Positions 26,920-34,898 of a stretch of DNA of 64,000 nt are shown here, piece by piece. Each line of letters starts with the position of its first letter. The first letter of the stretch is position 1. Below the pieces are notes generated by a model that did not search any database, was not told the DNA's origin, and saw only the letters and a program-made list of their open reading frames with translations. Source of the DNA: Clostridiales bacterium (GTDB taxonomy: Bacteria; Bacillota; Clostridia; Oscillospirales; CAG-272); NCBI GenBank assembly GCA_012840355.1, contig DULN01000001.1, positions 62,001-126,000 of the forward strand, given 5' to 3'. The position numbers were made by a program, and so were the translations under genes.

Positions 26920-27096
26920 GTGATTGTCGCGGTTGTTGATGACGGGACAGTTGTAAACCTCATAGTTTGCGAAAGCGTCGAGCTTGCCCAGCAGCTTTTG
27001 CCCGGGAAACTTTGCGTACCCGGCGAGGGGCTGAAGATTGGGGACCGGGTTGAAGTGCCCGGAAACGAAACCGAGAATACCGGCGTAAACGAATAA
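26920..27096 (+). CDS. Small protein after the fibre gene, unknown
   Basis: A 58-residue acidic protein (start GTG at 26920 after AAGGGGG). No transmembrane helix, so it is not a holin. Small proteins of this size commonly lie directly after fibre genes in clostridial prophages. It is the last gene before the terminator of the cluster. Confidence 0.6.
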   Translation: MIVAVVDDGTVVNLIVCESVELAQQLLPGKLCVPGEGLKIGDRVEVPGNETENTGVNE

Positions 27097-27103
27097 AATA
27101 AGC

Positions 27104-27142
27104 GGGGACAGAGGCAAATGCGTTACCTCTGTCCCCTTTTTT
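27104..27142. terminator. Terminator closing the phage-derived cluster
   Basis: GGGGACAGAGG pairs with CCTCTGTCCCC across an 11-nt loop, followed by six T on the plus strand. It lies between the converging fibre cluster and the M23 gene. Confidence 0.92.
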
Positions 27143-27152
27143 GTTACGGCTT

Positions 27153-28061
27153 TTACTCGTTGCCGAATGTCTGGGCTGTGACCGCAGGGAACTCGATATA
27201 ATCCTCAGGGTCCACGTTTACGCCGTCGACTGCCAGTTCGAAATGCAGGTGCGGCGAGTCGGCGATTTCAATAGCCGCAGTTTCGCCCACCGTGCCGATA
27301 ATCTGGCCGGCAGTCACAGCCATGCCCTCTTTGACGCCCGGCACAAGCTCGGGCGCGAGGTTCTTATAGAAAGACACATACCCGTTGCCGTGCGAGATGG
27401 CAACAGTAACACCCATAAACGGGTCTTCTGTAATCTGAGATACAACGCCGTCGGCGCAGCTGTATACCGGGTCGCCAATGTTTGCCTCAATGTCAACGCC
27501 AAGGTGCACTCTGTAGTCTCCCATTGTAAGCGAGTAGACCGCGACGTTTTCGTCATGGCCTTTTGTTACCGCGCCGCGAACGGGTGCGGTAAACGTGGGA
27601 ATCGAGTCTTTCTTAACAGGTTCAGCAGGTTTGGCGCCTACTTCCGAGGCTTCGCCAAGCGAGCCATCCTCAGCCGATGCTTCGCCGTCCGCTGAGGCTT
27701 CCTGAGCTTCGGGAGCCTCTTCAGCGCCGCTCAGCATGTTGCCGGGATTAGGCGCCTGCCCGCCAAAGCCACTGGGAGGATTAGTGGAAGGCGTCACGCT
27801 TTCGGGCGATTGGTTTCCAAGTATAGGTACAGTTACGTCGGCATCATCATTTATTATTTCAGTCACTCCTGCAGCGTCGCCGACATCTTCGGCGTTATCA
27901 CCGCCTTTTACTTCGCCCCAAATTCGTTTGCCCATATTAACCAGAGTAACAATAGTTACTCCAACAAGCACAACAACGACGATACCCAATACAGTCAGCG
28001 CCGAAAGGCTAAGCTGGCGATTGCCGCGTCCGGCGTCGCCTTTTCCTTTATCCATAAACAT
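27153..28061 (-). CDS. M23 family metallopeptidase, SpoIIQ-like
   Basis: A bitopic membrane protein of about 302 residues: short cytoplasmic N-terminus, one transmembrane helix (about 20-42), a long low-complexity acidic linker (Glu/Ala/Ser/Pro), and a C-terminal LytM/M23 domain. Zinc ligands appear intact: HLGVD (HxxxD) and HLHFEL (HxH), so endopeptidase activity is possible. This is the architecture of SpoIIQ, which tethers the engulfing mother-cell membrane with SpoIIIAH; in Clostridia the catalytic His is kept. I chose ATG at 28061, which has AGGAAGG 6 nt upstream; the frame is open to 28133. A sporulation-type promoter candidate precedes it. A phage endolysin is unlikely because the orientation is opposite and it has a membrane anchor. 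Confidence 0.82.
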   Translation of the reverse strand: MFMDKGKGDAGRGNRQLSLSALTVLGIVVVVLVGVTIVTLVNMGKRIWGEVKGGDNAEDVGDAAGVTEIINDDADVTVPILGNQSPESVTPSTNPPSGFGGQAPNPGNMLSGAEEAPEAQEASADGEASAEDGSLGEASEVGAKPAEPVKKDSIPTFTAPVRGAVTKGHDENVAVYSLTMGDYRVHLGVDIEANIGDPVYSCADGVVSQITEDPFMGVTVAISHGNGYVSFYKNLAPELVPGVKEGMAVTAGQIIGTVGETAAIEIADSPHLHFELAVDGVNVDPEDYIEFPAVTAQTFGNE

Positions 28062-28089
28062 TCCCATCCTTCCTAATTCCTGCTGACTA

Positions 28090-28119
28090 TATGATGTACC
28101 GTCTTTTGGCTTTTTATTC
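28090..28119 (-). promoter_or_regulatory. Candidate sigma-F/G promoter of the M23 gene
   Basis: Minus-strand GAATA (28115-28119) and CATCATA (28090-28096), 18 bp apart, fit the sigma-G-type consensus (GHATR, CATNHTA). The position, about 30 bp before the start codon, is right for a SpoIIQ-type forespore gene. Confidence 0.45.
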
Positions 28120-28202
28120 AACAAAAAATGCAAAAACGCATAATTTTTCCTTTTTCAGAATAGATATCGAAGCGTAGACGCGCGCCGTTTTTGCCGGCAA
28201 AT

Positions 28203-28228
28203 AAAAAAGGCGCAACCTTTGTTGCGCC
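28203..28228 (-). terminator. Terminator of the AbrB-type gene
   Basis: On the minus strand GGCGCAAC, loop AAAG, GTTGCGCC, then six T. It ends the AbrB-type gene before the M23 gene. Confidence 0.9.
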
Positions 28229-28251
28229 TACTTTATGTATTTCCCGCAAGC

Positions 28252-28500
28252 TTATACCATCGTGCTGCGCAAGCTCTCGATGCACTCACGGCAGATAAGT
28301 TTACCGCGGAAAAATGTTACGTTATCCGCATTGCCGCAGAAAATGCAAGCCGGCTCGTATTTCTTTAATATTATTTTATCATCGTCGGTGAAAATTTCGA
28401 TAGCGTCGCGCGCTTTGATGTCCATTGTGTTGCGTATTTCTATAGGAAGAACAATACGGCCAAGCTCGTCTATTTTACGAACAATTCCAGTGGATTTCAT
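28252..28500 (-). CDS. AbrB-family transition-state regulator with C-terminal zinc ribbon
   Basis: An 82-residue DNA-binding protein. Residues 1-48 are the swapped-hairpin AbrB domain (MKSTGIVRKIDELGRIVLPIEIRNTM), typical of AbrB/Abh/SpoVT. The tail holds two Cys pairs, CIFCGNAD and CRECIES, which likely bind zinc; this tailed form is typical of Clostridia. It could control stationary-phase or sporulation genes, consistent with the neighbours. Strong sigma-A promoter and AAAGGAG precede the start. Confidence 0.92.
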   Translation of the reverse strand: MKSTGIVRKIDELGRIVLPIEIRNTMDIKARDAIEIFTDDDKIILKKYEPACIFCGNADNVTFFRGKLICRECIESLRSTMV

Positions 28501-28579
28501 TAATGTGGTGCTCCTTTGGATCTTCTTTAGATTTCGACATTAAATTGAGAAATGCGCTACATATGCACATGCTTTTCCA

Positions 28580-28608
28580 ATATTACCATATATTTCGTGC
28601 CAAGTCAA
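28580..28608 (-). promoter_or_regulatory. Promoter of the AbrB-type gene
   Basis: Minus-strand TTGACT (28603-28608) and TAATAT (28580-28585) with a 17-bp spacer. It lies about 80 bp upstream of the start in the divergent region shared with spmA. Confidence 0.8.
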
Positions 28609-28651
28609 GACAAAATTCACTATTTTTATATATCTTTTACAATATTAACAT

Positions 28652-29467
28652 GTGATTTACAACTGGATGGTAATTTGCAACATGTTAGGCAGAGTTTTTG
28701 GGGTGCTTTGTATCATTTCGGTAATTTGCGCAGCTGTAACTGGTAAAATTTCCGAGCTTGGGGTAGGCGTCGCGAAAGGCGCGTCAGGAGCAGTAACGGT
28801 TTCGCTAGGGCTGCTCGGCGCCATGGCGCTTTGGAATGGGATTATACGCGTGCTTGAGGCTGCGGGAGCCACAAAAGCGCTCGCGGCAATTGCGTCGCCG
28901 GTTCTGCGGCTTGTCTTCCCCGACGCGTACCGCAAAAAGCATGGCATCGCCGAGATAACTGCGGCGGTAACCGCAAATATGCTCGGGCTTGGCAATGCTG
29001 CCACTCCGCTATCGATAGCGGCTATGAAAGCGCTCGCTGAAAATGGCGGGGAGGAGTTTGCTAAGACCGGGCGCGCCACCGACGAAATGGTGACCTTCGC
29101 GGTGCTTTCCACCGCATCGCTTGATTTAATCCCTACAACATTGCTTGCGCTGCGCACAGCAGCCGGCTCGGCAGCGCCGGACGAAATCCTCGTACCGGTC
29201 TGGATTTGCTCGGGGCTATGCGCGGCTTTCGCCATATTCATTTCTCGCGCACCGGCAATACTGGAAAAGCAAATACAAAAAATAAAACGGGCTACTAATG
29301 GCAAAATTAGCGGAAAAACCATTGCAACCGCCGCTTCAGCCGGGGTTATGCCCGACAATAGCTCGAACGGCAAAAAAATAACGCAACGCAAAAGGCTTTC
29401 CAGCCCGGGAATACCGGCGAGGGAAGAAACTGCCGCGGCACAGCCTGAAAGGGGCGCCACACCGTGA
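28652..29467 (+). CDS. spmA: Spore maturation protein A
   Basis: A membrane protein needed with SpmB for spore core dehydration. Family (nucleoside-recognition/Gate fold) features: GVAKGASGAVTVSLGLLGAMALWNGIIRV, then AEITAAVTANMLGLGNAATPLSIAAMKALAE and VTFAVLSTASLDLIPTT. At 271 residues it is longer than usual because a polar tail of about 70 residues, rich in Lys, Ala, Ser and Pro, follows the last helix. GTG at 28652 is the annotated start, though ATG at 28667 is possible; the ribosome binding site is weak. The stop overlaps spmB by 4 bp. Confidence 0.93.
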   Translation: MIYNWMVICNMLGRVFGVLCIISVICAAVTGKISELGVGVAKGASGAVTVSLGLLGAMALWNGIIRVLEAAGATKALAAIASPVLRLVFPDAYRKKHGIAEITAAVTANMLGLGNAATPLSIAAMKALAENGGEEFAKTGRATDEMVTFAVLSTASLDLIPTTLLALRTAAGSAAPDEILVPVWICSGLCAAFAIFISRAPAILEKQIQKIKRATNGKISGKTIATAASAGVMPDNSSNGKKITQRKRLSSPGIPAREETAAAQPERGATP

Positions 29468-29994
29468 ATTTCGCAACTGGGGCGATAGTCCCGCTCGTGC
29501 TTGCCTCGGTCGGCGCGCTGATGCTTTTCTCGCGGCGCGAGAAGTCTCAACTGTACTTCGACGCTTTCGTATCGGGCGCAAAATACGGGATTGAAACTGC
29601 CGTAAAGCTGCTTCCGACGCTTGTCGCGCTGCTGTGCGCAGTGTCGATGTTCAATGCCAGCGGCGCAGCCGAGCTTTTGGCAAAACTCCTCTCGCCGGTC
29701 CTTGGCGCGCTTGGCATCCCCACCGAGCTTGCCACCCTGCTACTCGTCAGGCCGGTATCGGGCAGCGCCTCGTCGGCGCTTGCCGCCGAGCTTTTCTCGC
29801 GCATCTCGCCCGACAGCTACGCAGGGCGCTGCGCTTCAGTCATCCTCGGCAGCTCCGACACGGCTATCTACATTGTCGCTGTATATTTCTCGGCAGTGGG
29901 GGTCAAAAAGGCGCGCCACACACTGCCCGCGGCGCTCACAGTCATGCTTGTTTGCGCCGTGCTAGCATGCGCAATTGTGCGCCTCTTGATGTAA
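29464..29994 (+). CDS. spmB: Spore maturation protein B
   Basis: Membrane partner of SpmA, 176 residues, four to five helices. Typical segments: FVSGAKYGIETAVKLLPTLVALLCAV, LVRPVSGSASSALAAE and CASVILGSSDTAIYIVAVYFSAVG. GTG start overlaps the spmA stop. It is the last gene of the two-gene operon; no strong terminator follows. Confidence 0.95.
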   Translation: MNFATGAIVPLVLASVGALMLFSRREKSQLYFDAFVSGAKYGIETAVKLLPTLVALLCAVSMFNASGAAELLAKLLSPVLGALGIPTELATLLLVRPVSGSASSALAAELFSRISPDSYAGRCASVILGSSDTAIYIVAVYFSAVGVKKARHTLPAALTVMLVCAVLACAIVRLLM

Positions 29995-30218
29995 GCGCTA
30001 TTGGGCATTTTCCCCAGTTTTATTTTGGTAAACTTCCAGGCCCGGTACGGCAGCTTTGCTTTTTTGAGCTTTGCGCTGATGCTTGGTAAGCCGCCGAACT
30101 CACCTTTGTCCAAAGTCTCAAAGCTTCATTTGCCGCTTTAATAATCGCCCGTGCCGATTAGCTTTAGCTGCTTATATAGGTAAACGGATTAAGCTTTTCT
30201 CCGCCATTCGCACTTCGA

Positions 30219-30281
30219 CGCCGATTTGCCAGATCTACCATGCCTTTATATATGCTCTAAAGTCTTCTGGCAAAATCGGCG
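30219..30281. repeat. Long inverted repeat (15-bp arms)
   Basis: CGCCGATTTGCCAGA (30219-30233) pairs with TCTGGCAAAATCGGCG (30266-30281); one extra A forms a bulge. The 32-nt loop is A/T-rich. Function unknown; it could be an RNA hairpin or a small mobile-element remnant. Confidence 0.65.
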
Positions 30282-30328
30282 ACGAAAAATGCGTATTTAC
30301 CCAATATTTTCCGCCTTTCACCATTTGC

Positions 30329-30362
30329 GCCGCCCAATCGACTGACAAGTCGGGTGGGCGGC
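30329..30362. repeat. Inverted repeat, 15-bp arms with one mismatch
   Basis: GCCGCCCAATCGACT (30329-30343) faces AGTCGGGTGGGCGGC (30348-30362) over a 4-nt loop. It is not followed by a clear T-run on either strand, but it may still act as a terminator or transcript-end stabiliser for spmAB or pcrA. Confidence 0.6.
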
Positions 30363-30451
30363 ACTCATTTTGTTGATATTATAATATCATTTGTTTATTT
30401 TGGAAATATAACGTCTTTTTGAATTTTTTTAGAAACCTTATTTTTCCTTTT

Positions 30452-32863
30452 CTATCTGGCACGGCGCAGCTTGGCGTATGTCGCCATTAGTTTTTTCGTC
30501 CCGTAGTTGTCAAAGGCTATCTCGTACATTACGTCGGGGCCCATCTCGCGCACCGAGATAACAATTCCGTGCCCGAAGGTGATGTGCTCAACCTCATCGC
30601 CTGCATTGAACCTTTCGGTAGAGCCTCCCCGGCAAAGCTCCTCTGCAAGCGTCGCTTTGCGGAAGAACTCCTGCGAGATGACATTTTTGCGCTGGCGCGA
30701 CGGCGTCGTCCGCTCTTCCACCCGCTCGGCGATGCTTGGAGGTATCTCGCGGTCGATAACCTCTTCGGGAATCTCCGAAAGGAAGCGCGAGGGCTGGTTA
30801 TACTGCGTATGTCCATACAGCAGCCTCTCCCGGGCATGCAGGCAGAAAAGCCTCTCTTTCGCGCGCGTTATCGCCACATAAGCGAGCCTGCGCTCTTCCT
30901 CAAGCTCCTCGGGGTTTGCGGCGGACTGGGCGCCAGGGAATATCCCCTCTTCAAAGCCCGGGATGAATACTACCGGGAACTCGAGCCCTTTCGCGCTATG
31001 AATTGTCATCAACACCACAGCGTCGGCGTCCTTGTCGTAGTTGTCGATATCGGTGACCAGCGCGACTTCCTCGAGGAATCCCGCAAGCGTCGGGTCCTCA
31101 TGCGACTGCTCATACGCTATGACGTTCGAGATTAGCTCGCGTAGGTTGTCAAGCCGCTCGGCTTCTTCTTCGCCGCCGGCTTCGAGCATAGCGCGGTAAC
31201 CGGTAAGCTCTATCGTCTGCTCAACAAGCTCGTGCAGCGGCACCTGCCCTTCAAGCGAGCGCAGCTTCTTTATAAGCTGCACGAAGTCGCGCAACTTATA
31301 GGCGGATTTCGAGATAGGCGAGTATGCCGACGCGTTTTCCATTATCTCGAACATCGAGACGCGGTGTATGTCGGCAAGCTCGGTTATAAGGTTAACCGTT
31401 GCTTCGCCTATTTTGCGCTTAGGCTCATTTATGATGCGGCGCAGTCGCACGTTGTCGGTCGGGTTGTTTATGACGCACAGGTATGCGAGGATATCCTTTA
31501 TTTCCTTGCGCTCATAAAAACGCGTGCCGCCGATGATGCGGTAAGCGACGCCGCTGCGTGCGAACACCTGCTCAAGGCTGTTCGACTGCGCGTTCATGCG
31601 GTAGAGCACCGCAAAGTCGCTGAACTTCCGCTTCTCCCGGATGACCAGCTCCATTATCTTGTTTATTATATATTTCGCCTCGTCGACCTGGTTTGAAAGC
31701 CTGCGAACGACAATAGGCTCGCCCGGGCCCGCGTTGGTCCAAAGCTCTTTGCCGCGGCGGCCGACGTTGTTACGGATAACGCTGTTTGCGGCTGTGAGAA
31801 TATTTTGCGTCGAGCGGTAGTTTTGCTCGAGCTTTATCACCTTCGCGTCGGGAAGGTGGGTGTCGAACGACAGTATATTCTCAATTGTCGCGCCCCGGAA
31901 CTTGTAGATGCTCTGGTCGTCGTCGCCGACCACCATGAGGTTCCGGTGCTTGTCCGCAAGCAGGAGTACCAGCTCTAACTGTGCGATATTTGTGTCCTGA
32001 TACTCGTCGACGCAAATATAGCGGAACTTATTTTGGTAATATTCACGCGCCTCGGGGCAATTGCGCAGCAGCATGACCGTGCGCATTATAATATCATCAA
32101 AGTCAAGCAGGTTCGACTCGAGCAGCTTACGTTGGTACAGCGTATATAGCGCCGCAATTTGGCGCATTCTATAGTCACTGCCCGCCTGGGCTGCGAAATC
32201 TGCGGGCGTGATGAGCTTGTCTTTCGCGCGGCTTACTATGTTCTGCACCGATTTTATCGGCAAGAGCTTTTCGTCTATGTTCAGCTCCTTATAGCACTGC
32301 GCAAATATGTGCCTTGAGTCTTCGGTGTCGCAGACAGTAAACCCCGGCCGGTAGCCGGCTTCGTCTGTGTATCTGCGCAACATGCGCAAACAAACCGAGT
32401 GGAATGTCCCTGCCCACAGGTCAGATGCAATATCTTCACCCAAAAGCGCGGAGAGCCTATCCTTCATCTCTCCAGCGGCTTTGTTGGTAAAGGTAATCGC
32501 AAGTATCGACCACGGTGGGCATGGGTTATCTATATACTCGCTTAGCACGGCTTCCATGCCCTCCCGGTCGTAAGACATCGCGGCGGCAAGGCGGTCTATA
32601 TCAGATTCTGAGAGCCCAGCGGGTATCCTGTTCGAAAAGTACGCGTTGCCATATTTTATCATGAACGCGATGCGCTGCACGAGCACGGTAGTCTTGCCGC
32701 TGCCCGCGCCCGCAAGCACCAAAAGCGGCCCGTTGACTGTGAAAACAGCCTCGCGCTGCCGCTCATTTAAAAACGAATATAGCCGGTTAAAAAGCTCCCT
32801 TTTGCATGAAATAAAGCGCCCCGCGAGCTCGCCAATATCAGCTTTGCTTTCGGTTATGTCCAT
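30452..32863 (-). CDS. pcrA: ATP-dependent DNA helicase PcrA (UvrD family)
   Basis: SF1 3'-5' helicase for repair and clearing of replication blocks. About 803 residues. Motifs in order: Q-motif LNERQREAVF, Walker A AGAGSGKTT, motif Ia ITFTNKAAGEM, motif II DEYQDTN, motif III VVGDDDQSIYKFRGA, motif IV EQNYRST, motif V TIHSAKGLEFPVVFIPG, motif VI VAITRAKERL. The C-terminus has the PcrA tudor-like region with HITFGHGIVISV. An unusual insertion of about 35 residues, rich in acidic residues, follows motif I (GNAYFSNRIPAGLSESD). I chose ATG at 32863, which has GGAG 6 nt upstream, over ATG at 32875, which has none. Strong promoter upstream. Confidence 0.95.
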   Translation of the reverse strand: MDITESKADIGELAGRFISCKRELFNRLYSFLNERQREAVFTVNGPLLVLAGAGSGKTTVLVQRIAFMIKYGNAYFSNRIPAGLSESDIDRLAAAMSYDREGMEAVLSEYIDNPCPPWSILAITFTNKAAGEMKDRLSALLGEDIASDLWAGTFHSVCLRMLRRYTDEAGYRPGFTVCDTEDSRHIFAQCYKELNIDEKLLPIKSVQNIVSRAKDKLITPADFAAQAGSDYRMRQIAALYTLYQRKLLESNLLDFDDIIMRTVMLLRNCPEAREYYQNKFRYICVDEYQDTNIAQLELVLLLADKHRNLMVVGDDDQSIYKFRGATIENILSFDTHLPDAKVIKLEQNYRSTQNILTAANSVIRNNVGRRGKELWTNAGPGEPIVVRRLSNQVDEAKYIINKIMELVIREKRKFSDFAVLYRMNAQSNSLEQVFARSGVAYRIIGGTRFYERKEIKDILAYLCVINNPTDNVRLRRIINEPKRKIGEATVNLITELADIHRVSMFEIMENASAYSPISKSAYKLRDFVQLIKKLRSLEGQVPLHELVEQTIELTGYRAMLEAGGEEEAERLDNLRELISNVIAYEQSHEDPTLAGFLEEVALVTDIDNYDKDADAVVLMTIHSAKGLEFPVVFIPGFEEGIFPGAQSAANPEELEEERRLAYVAITRAKERLFCLHARERLLYGHTQYNQPSRFLSEIPEEVIDREIPPSIAERVEERTTPSRQRKNVISQEFFRKATLAEELCRGGSTERFNAGDEVEHITFGHGIVISVREMGPDVMYEIAFDNYGTKKLMATYAKLRRAR

Positions 32864-32965
32864 TTTCCGCTCCATCTACGACAAAACGGGAGAACGCCGT
32901 GCATGGCATTTCTTCCCATGTGATTTTATATGCGCAAAAATAGCCATTGTATTGTTCATATTAAC

Positions 32966-32994
32966 ATTATAGCACATCACTCGACCTAAGTCAA
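32966..32994 (-). promoter_or_regulatory. Promoter of pcrA
   Basis: Minus-strand TTGACT (32989-32994) and TATAAT (32966-32971) with a 17-bp spacer, about 100 bp upstream of the pcrA start. Confidence 0.88.
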
Positions 32995-33027
32995 GAAAAC
33001 AAACTGCCCAACACCCACTCTTATGGC

Positions 33028-33057
33028 TTGACCTTTCTGCCGTAAAAATGCTATAAT
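33028..33057 (+). promoter_or_regulatory. Promoter of birA
   Basis: TTGACC (33028-33033) and TATAAT (33052-33057) with an 18-bp spacer, 30 bp before the birA start. It is back-to-back with the pcrA promoter. Confidence 0.88.
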
Positions 33058-33086
33058 CGCTAATAATTGTCGACTGGTGGAAAGTT

Positions 33087-33923
33087 ATGGGCAACCGTCA
33101 AAATGAAGATAAACCAACCGGCGCATCGGCGGCGGGCATAATGGCACGGCTGAGCAAGCCCGCAATAGAGCTTTACTTTGTCGAATGCGTCGGCGTAACA
33201 AACTCGACCAACACGCTTGCCAAGCGGCTTGCCGCGCAGGGCTGCGCCGCCGGCCATGTCATCATAGCCGAAGGGCAGACCGAAGGCAGAGGGCGGCTAG
33301 GGCGCGCATTTTTTTCCCCGCGCGGAAGCGGGCTTTATATGAGCGTCGTGCTACGGCCAAAGGGCGAGCTAGCCTCGCCAGAGCTTATCACCACGGCTGC
33401 GGCGGTAGCCGTGTGCCGTGCGATTGAAGAGGTCGCAGCAGCCAACCCCGAGATAAAATGGGTAAACGACGTGCTGGTGGGCGGGCGGAAAGTTTGCGGG
33501 ATACTTACCGAAGGGGCGGCGTCCCCCAGCGGTGGGCTTGAATACGCCGTGCTAGGCATTGGCATAAACCTCGCTGCGCCGGCGGGCGGATTCCCCCCGG
33601 AGATTGCCGACGTCGCCGGCGCGCTGTTTGAATTCGAGCCTCCGAGCGATATTTTCGAACGCGCCGCTGCCGCGGTGCTCGAAAACTTTGCAAAACTTTA
33701 CCTTTTGCCCGGCGCAAGCCGCGACGAGATTGTTCGCTCCTACAAGTTGTATTGCTCGACGCCGGGCAAACACGTCGAGGTCATTCGCGGCAACGAAAGG
33801 CGCCCCGCGCTCGCTTTAGCGCTCGACGACTCGCTGCGGCTTATCGTGCGATATGATGAGGGCGGAGAGACCGAGGCGCTCTCGTTCGGCGAGATAAGTG
33901 TCAAGCCGAGCAGGAGAACATAA
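33087..33923 (+). CDS. birA: Biotin--[acetyl-CoA-carboxylase] ligase
   Basis: Activates biotin with ATP and attaches it to the carrier protein of biotin-dependent carboxylases. 278 residues, monofunctional type: it lacks the N-terminal helix-turn-helix of the repressor-ligase. Diagnostic motifs: TNSTNTLAKRLA, the biotinoyl-AMP loop GRGRLGRAFFSPRGSGLYMSVV, KWVNDVLVGGRKVCGILTE, and GIGINL. The C-terminal SH3-like cap is present (GEISVKPSRR). Weak terminator-like hairpin follows. Confidence 0.94.
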   Translation: MGNRQNEDKPTGASAAGIMARLSKPAIELYFVECVGVTNSTNTLAKRLAAQGCAAGHVIIAEGQTEGRGRLGRAFFSPRGSGLYMSVVLRPKGELASPELITTAAAVAVCRAIEEVAAANPEIKWVNDVLVGGRKVCGILTEGAASPSGGLEYAVLGIGINLAAPAGGFPPEIADVAGALFEFEPPSDIFERAAAAVLENFAKLYLLPGASRDEIVRSYKLYCSTPGKHVEVIRGNERRPALALALDDSLRLIVRYDEGGETEALSFGEISVKPSRRT

Positions 33924-34000
33924 AATGGAGAGCCGGCTTTTGGCTTCCCTTTTTTATTAGCCGATCAGCACAGCCCCGGCAAAGCCATAGGGCTGCGGCT

Positions 34001-34597
34001 TTACAGCCTCTCTTCGGGCGGGGGCGAGGAGCCCCTGATGCGCGAGCGCAGCATGCCCTCAAACGATTCGCTACACTCCAGCCTTATTTCGACGAGCTTA
34101 CCGTTGAACTCGAACAATGCGCAAACCTCGCGCGCATCAAACAAGTTGCGCTTGAAATTGTAGACCAAATTGGGCTTTCCGTATTTTTTCTCGGCTTCCT
34201 CGCGCGACTTTTTGTCCCCGGCATAAACACCGACAAGCGTCGTGCACGACAGGCAGCATACGGTCTTCCGGCGCTCGCCTTGCACCCGTATTACCGAAAA
34301 GTCGTACCTGCCGTCGAATGGCTCATCGCCGTCCATTGATACCGCTACGGAATCGCCGCCGGCTGGCTCAAGCCCTGCCGACATTTCGCGCGTGAGCAGC
34401 TCGTACTCGTAATATGTCAAAACAAACCGCTGTGTTATCTGTATGCCGGCAACCGCGAAAGCGATAAAAAATATCTGAAGTATCCCGCGCGGCATAAACG
34501 GCGCGCCGGAAAGCAGAAGGCAAACAGCCGCCGAGAATATCAGAATTCCGGAGAGTACCGCAGCGGAGTTGTTCTTTTTCGGTGGAACATACCTCAT
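34001..34597 (-). CDS. Two-helix membrane protein of unknown function
   Basis: A 198-residue protein with two adjacent N-terminal membrane helices (about 12-30 and 36-58) and a soluble C-terminal domain with alternating strands (FSVIRVQGERRKTVCCLSC, VYNFKRNLFDAREVCALFEFNGKLVEIRLECSESFEGMLRSR). No known motif was recognised; the layout suggests a bacterial PH-like or similar membrane-associated domain. It is a single gene in opposite orientation to birA; the ribosome binding site is not obvious. Confidence 0.7.
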   Translation of the reverse strand: MRYVPPKKNNSAAVLSGILIFSAAVCLLLSGAPFMPRGILQIFFIAFAVAGIQITQRFVLTYYEYELLTREMSAGLEPAGGDSVAVSMDGDEPFDGRYDFSVIRVQGERRKTVCCLSCTTLVGVYAGDKKSREEAEKKYGKPNLVYNFKRNLFDAREVCALFEFNGKLVEIRLECSESFEGMLRSRIRGSSPPPEERL

Positions 34598-34742
34598 ATA
34601 GCTTTTTTCCCTAGTTTTTCCCTTTTTTATGCGCCCGGGCAGGCAATTTTTTAAAAAATTGAACGAAAGCCTCTGATTTTTTCACCCTATCGGCTGTGCG
34701 GCATAAACTGATAACAAACAATCCGTAACCGGGAGGCGTGCG

Positions 34743-34898
34743 ATGAGAGCGAAAAATCTATGCCGGGCGGCGGGCGTGGTGGTCATCGCGTTCGGCGGGG
34801 GGATACTTTTAACTTTCTTTTTACCTGTACACCTTTTGGTTATCGTCGAGTCGGCGGTCCTTGTCGCTGCGGGGCTACTTATATTCCTTCAGCGTTAA
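34743..34898 (+). CDS. 51-residue two-helix membrane peptide
   Basis: A small open frame starting MRAKNLCRAAG with a strong GGGAGG 6-7 nt upstream. It encodes about 51 residues made of two hydrophobic segments (VVVIAFGGGILLTFFLP and LLVIVESAVLVAAGLLIFL) joined by a short loop. The FGxGxLxxFFLP pattern recalls small conserved membrane proteins of Clostridia, whose role is unknown. It stands alone between divergent genes. Confidence 0.6.
   Translation: MRAKNLCRAAGVVVIAFGGGILLTFFLPVHLLVIVESAVLVAAGLLIFLQR

Larger units (their letters stand above)
29995..30451. other. 457-bp non-coding interval with two inverted repeats
   Basis: Between spmB (plus) and pcrA (minus). I see no convincing gene: short frames on both strands lack start signals and family resemblance. 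It holds two long inverted repeats (listed separately), an A/T-rich end near pcrA, and no T-run terminator. It may hold the 3' ends of both transcripts, an unrecognised RNA, or a decayed gene. Confidence 0.5.

Noticed and set aside
26920..27096. Small last gene of the cluster as a holin
   Set aside because: The translated product has no transmembrane segment.
17161..28061. M23 gene as the phage endolysin of the cluster
   Set aside because: It is on the opposite strand, has a membrane anchor and long linker, and a forespore-type promoter; SpoIIQ is the better call.
30083..30376. A 97-codon frame in the gap after spmB
   Set aside because: No start signal, no family resemblance, and it crosses two inverted repeats.
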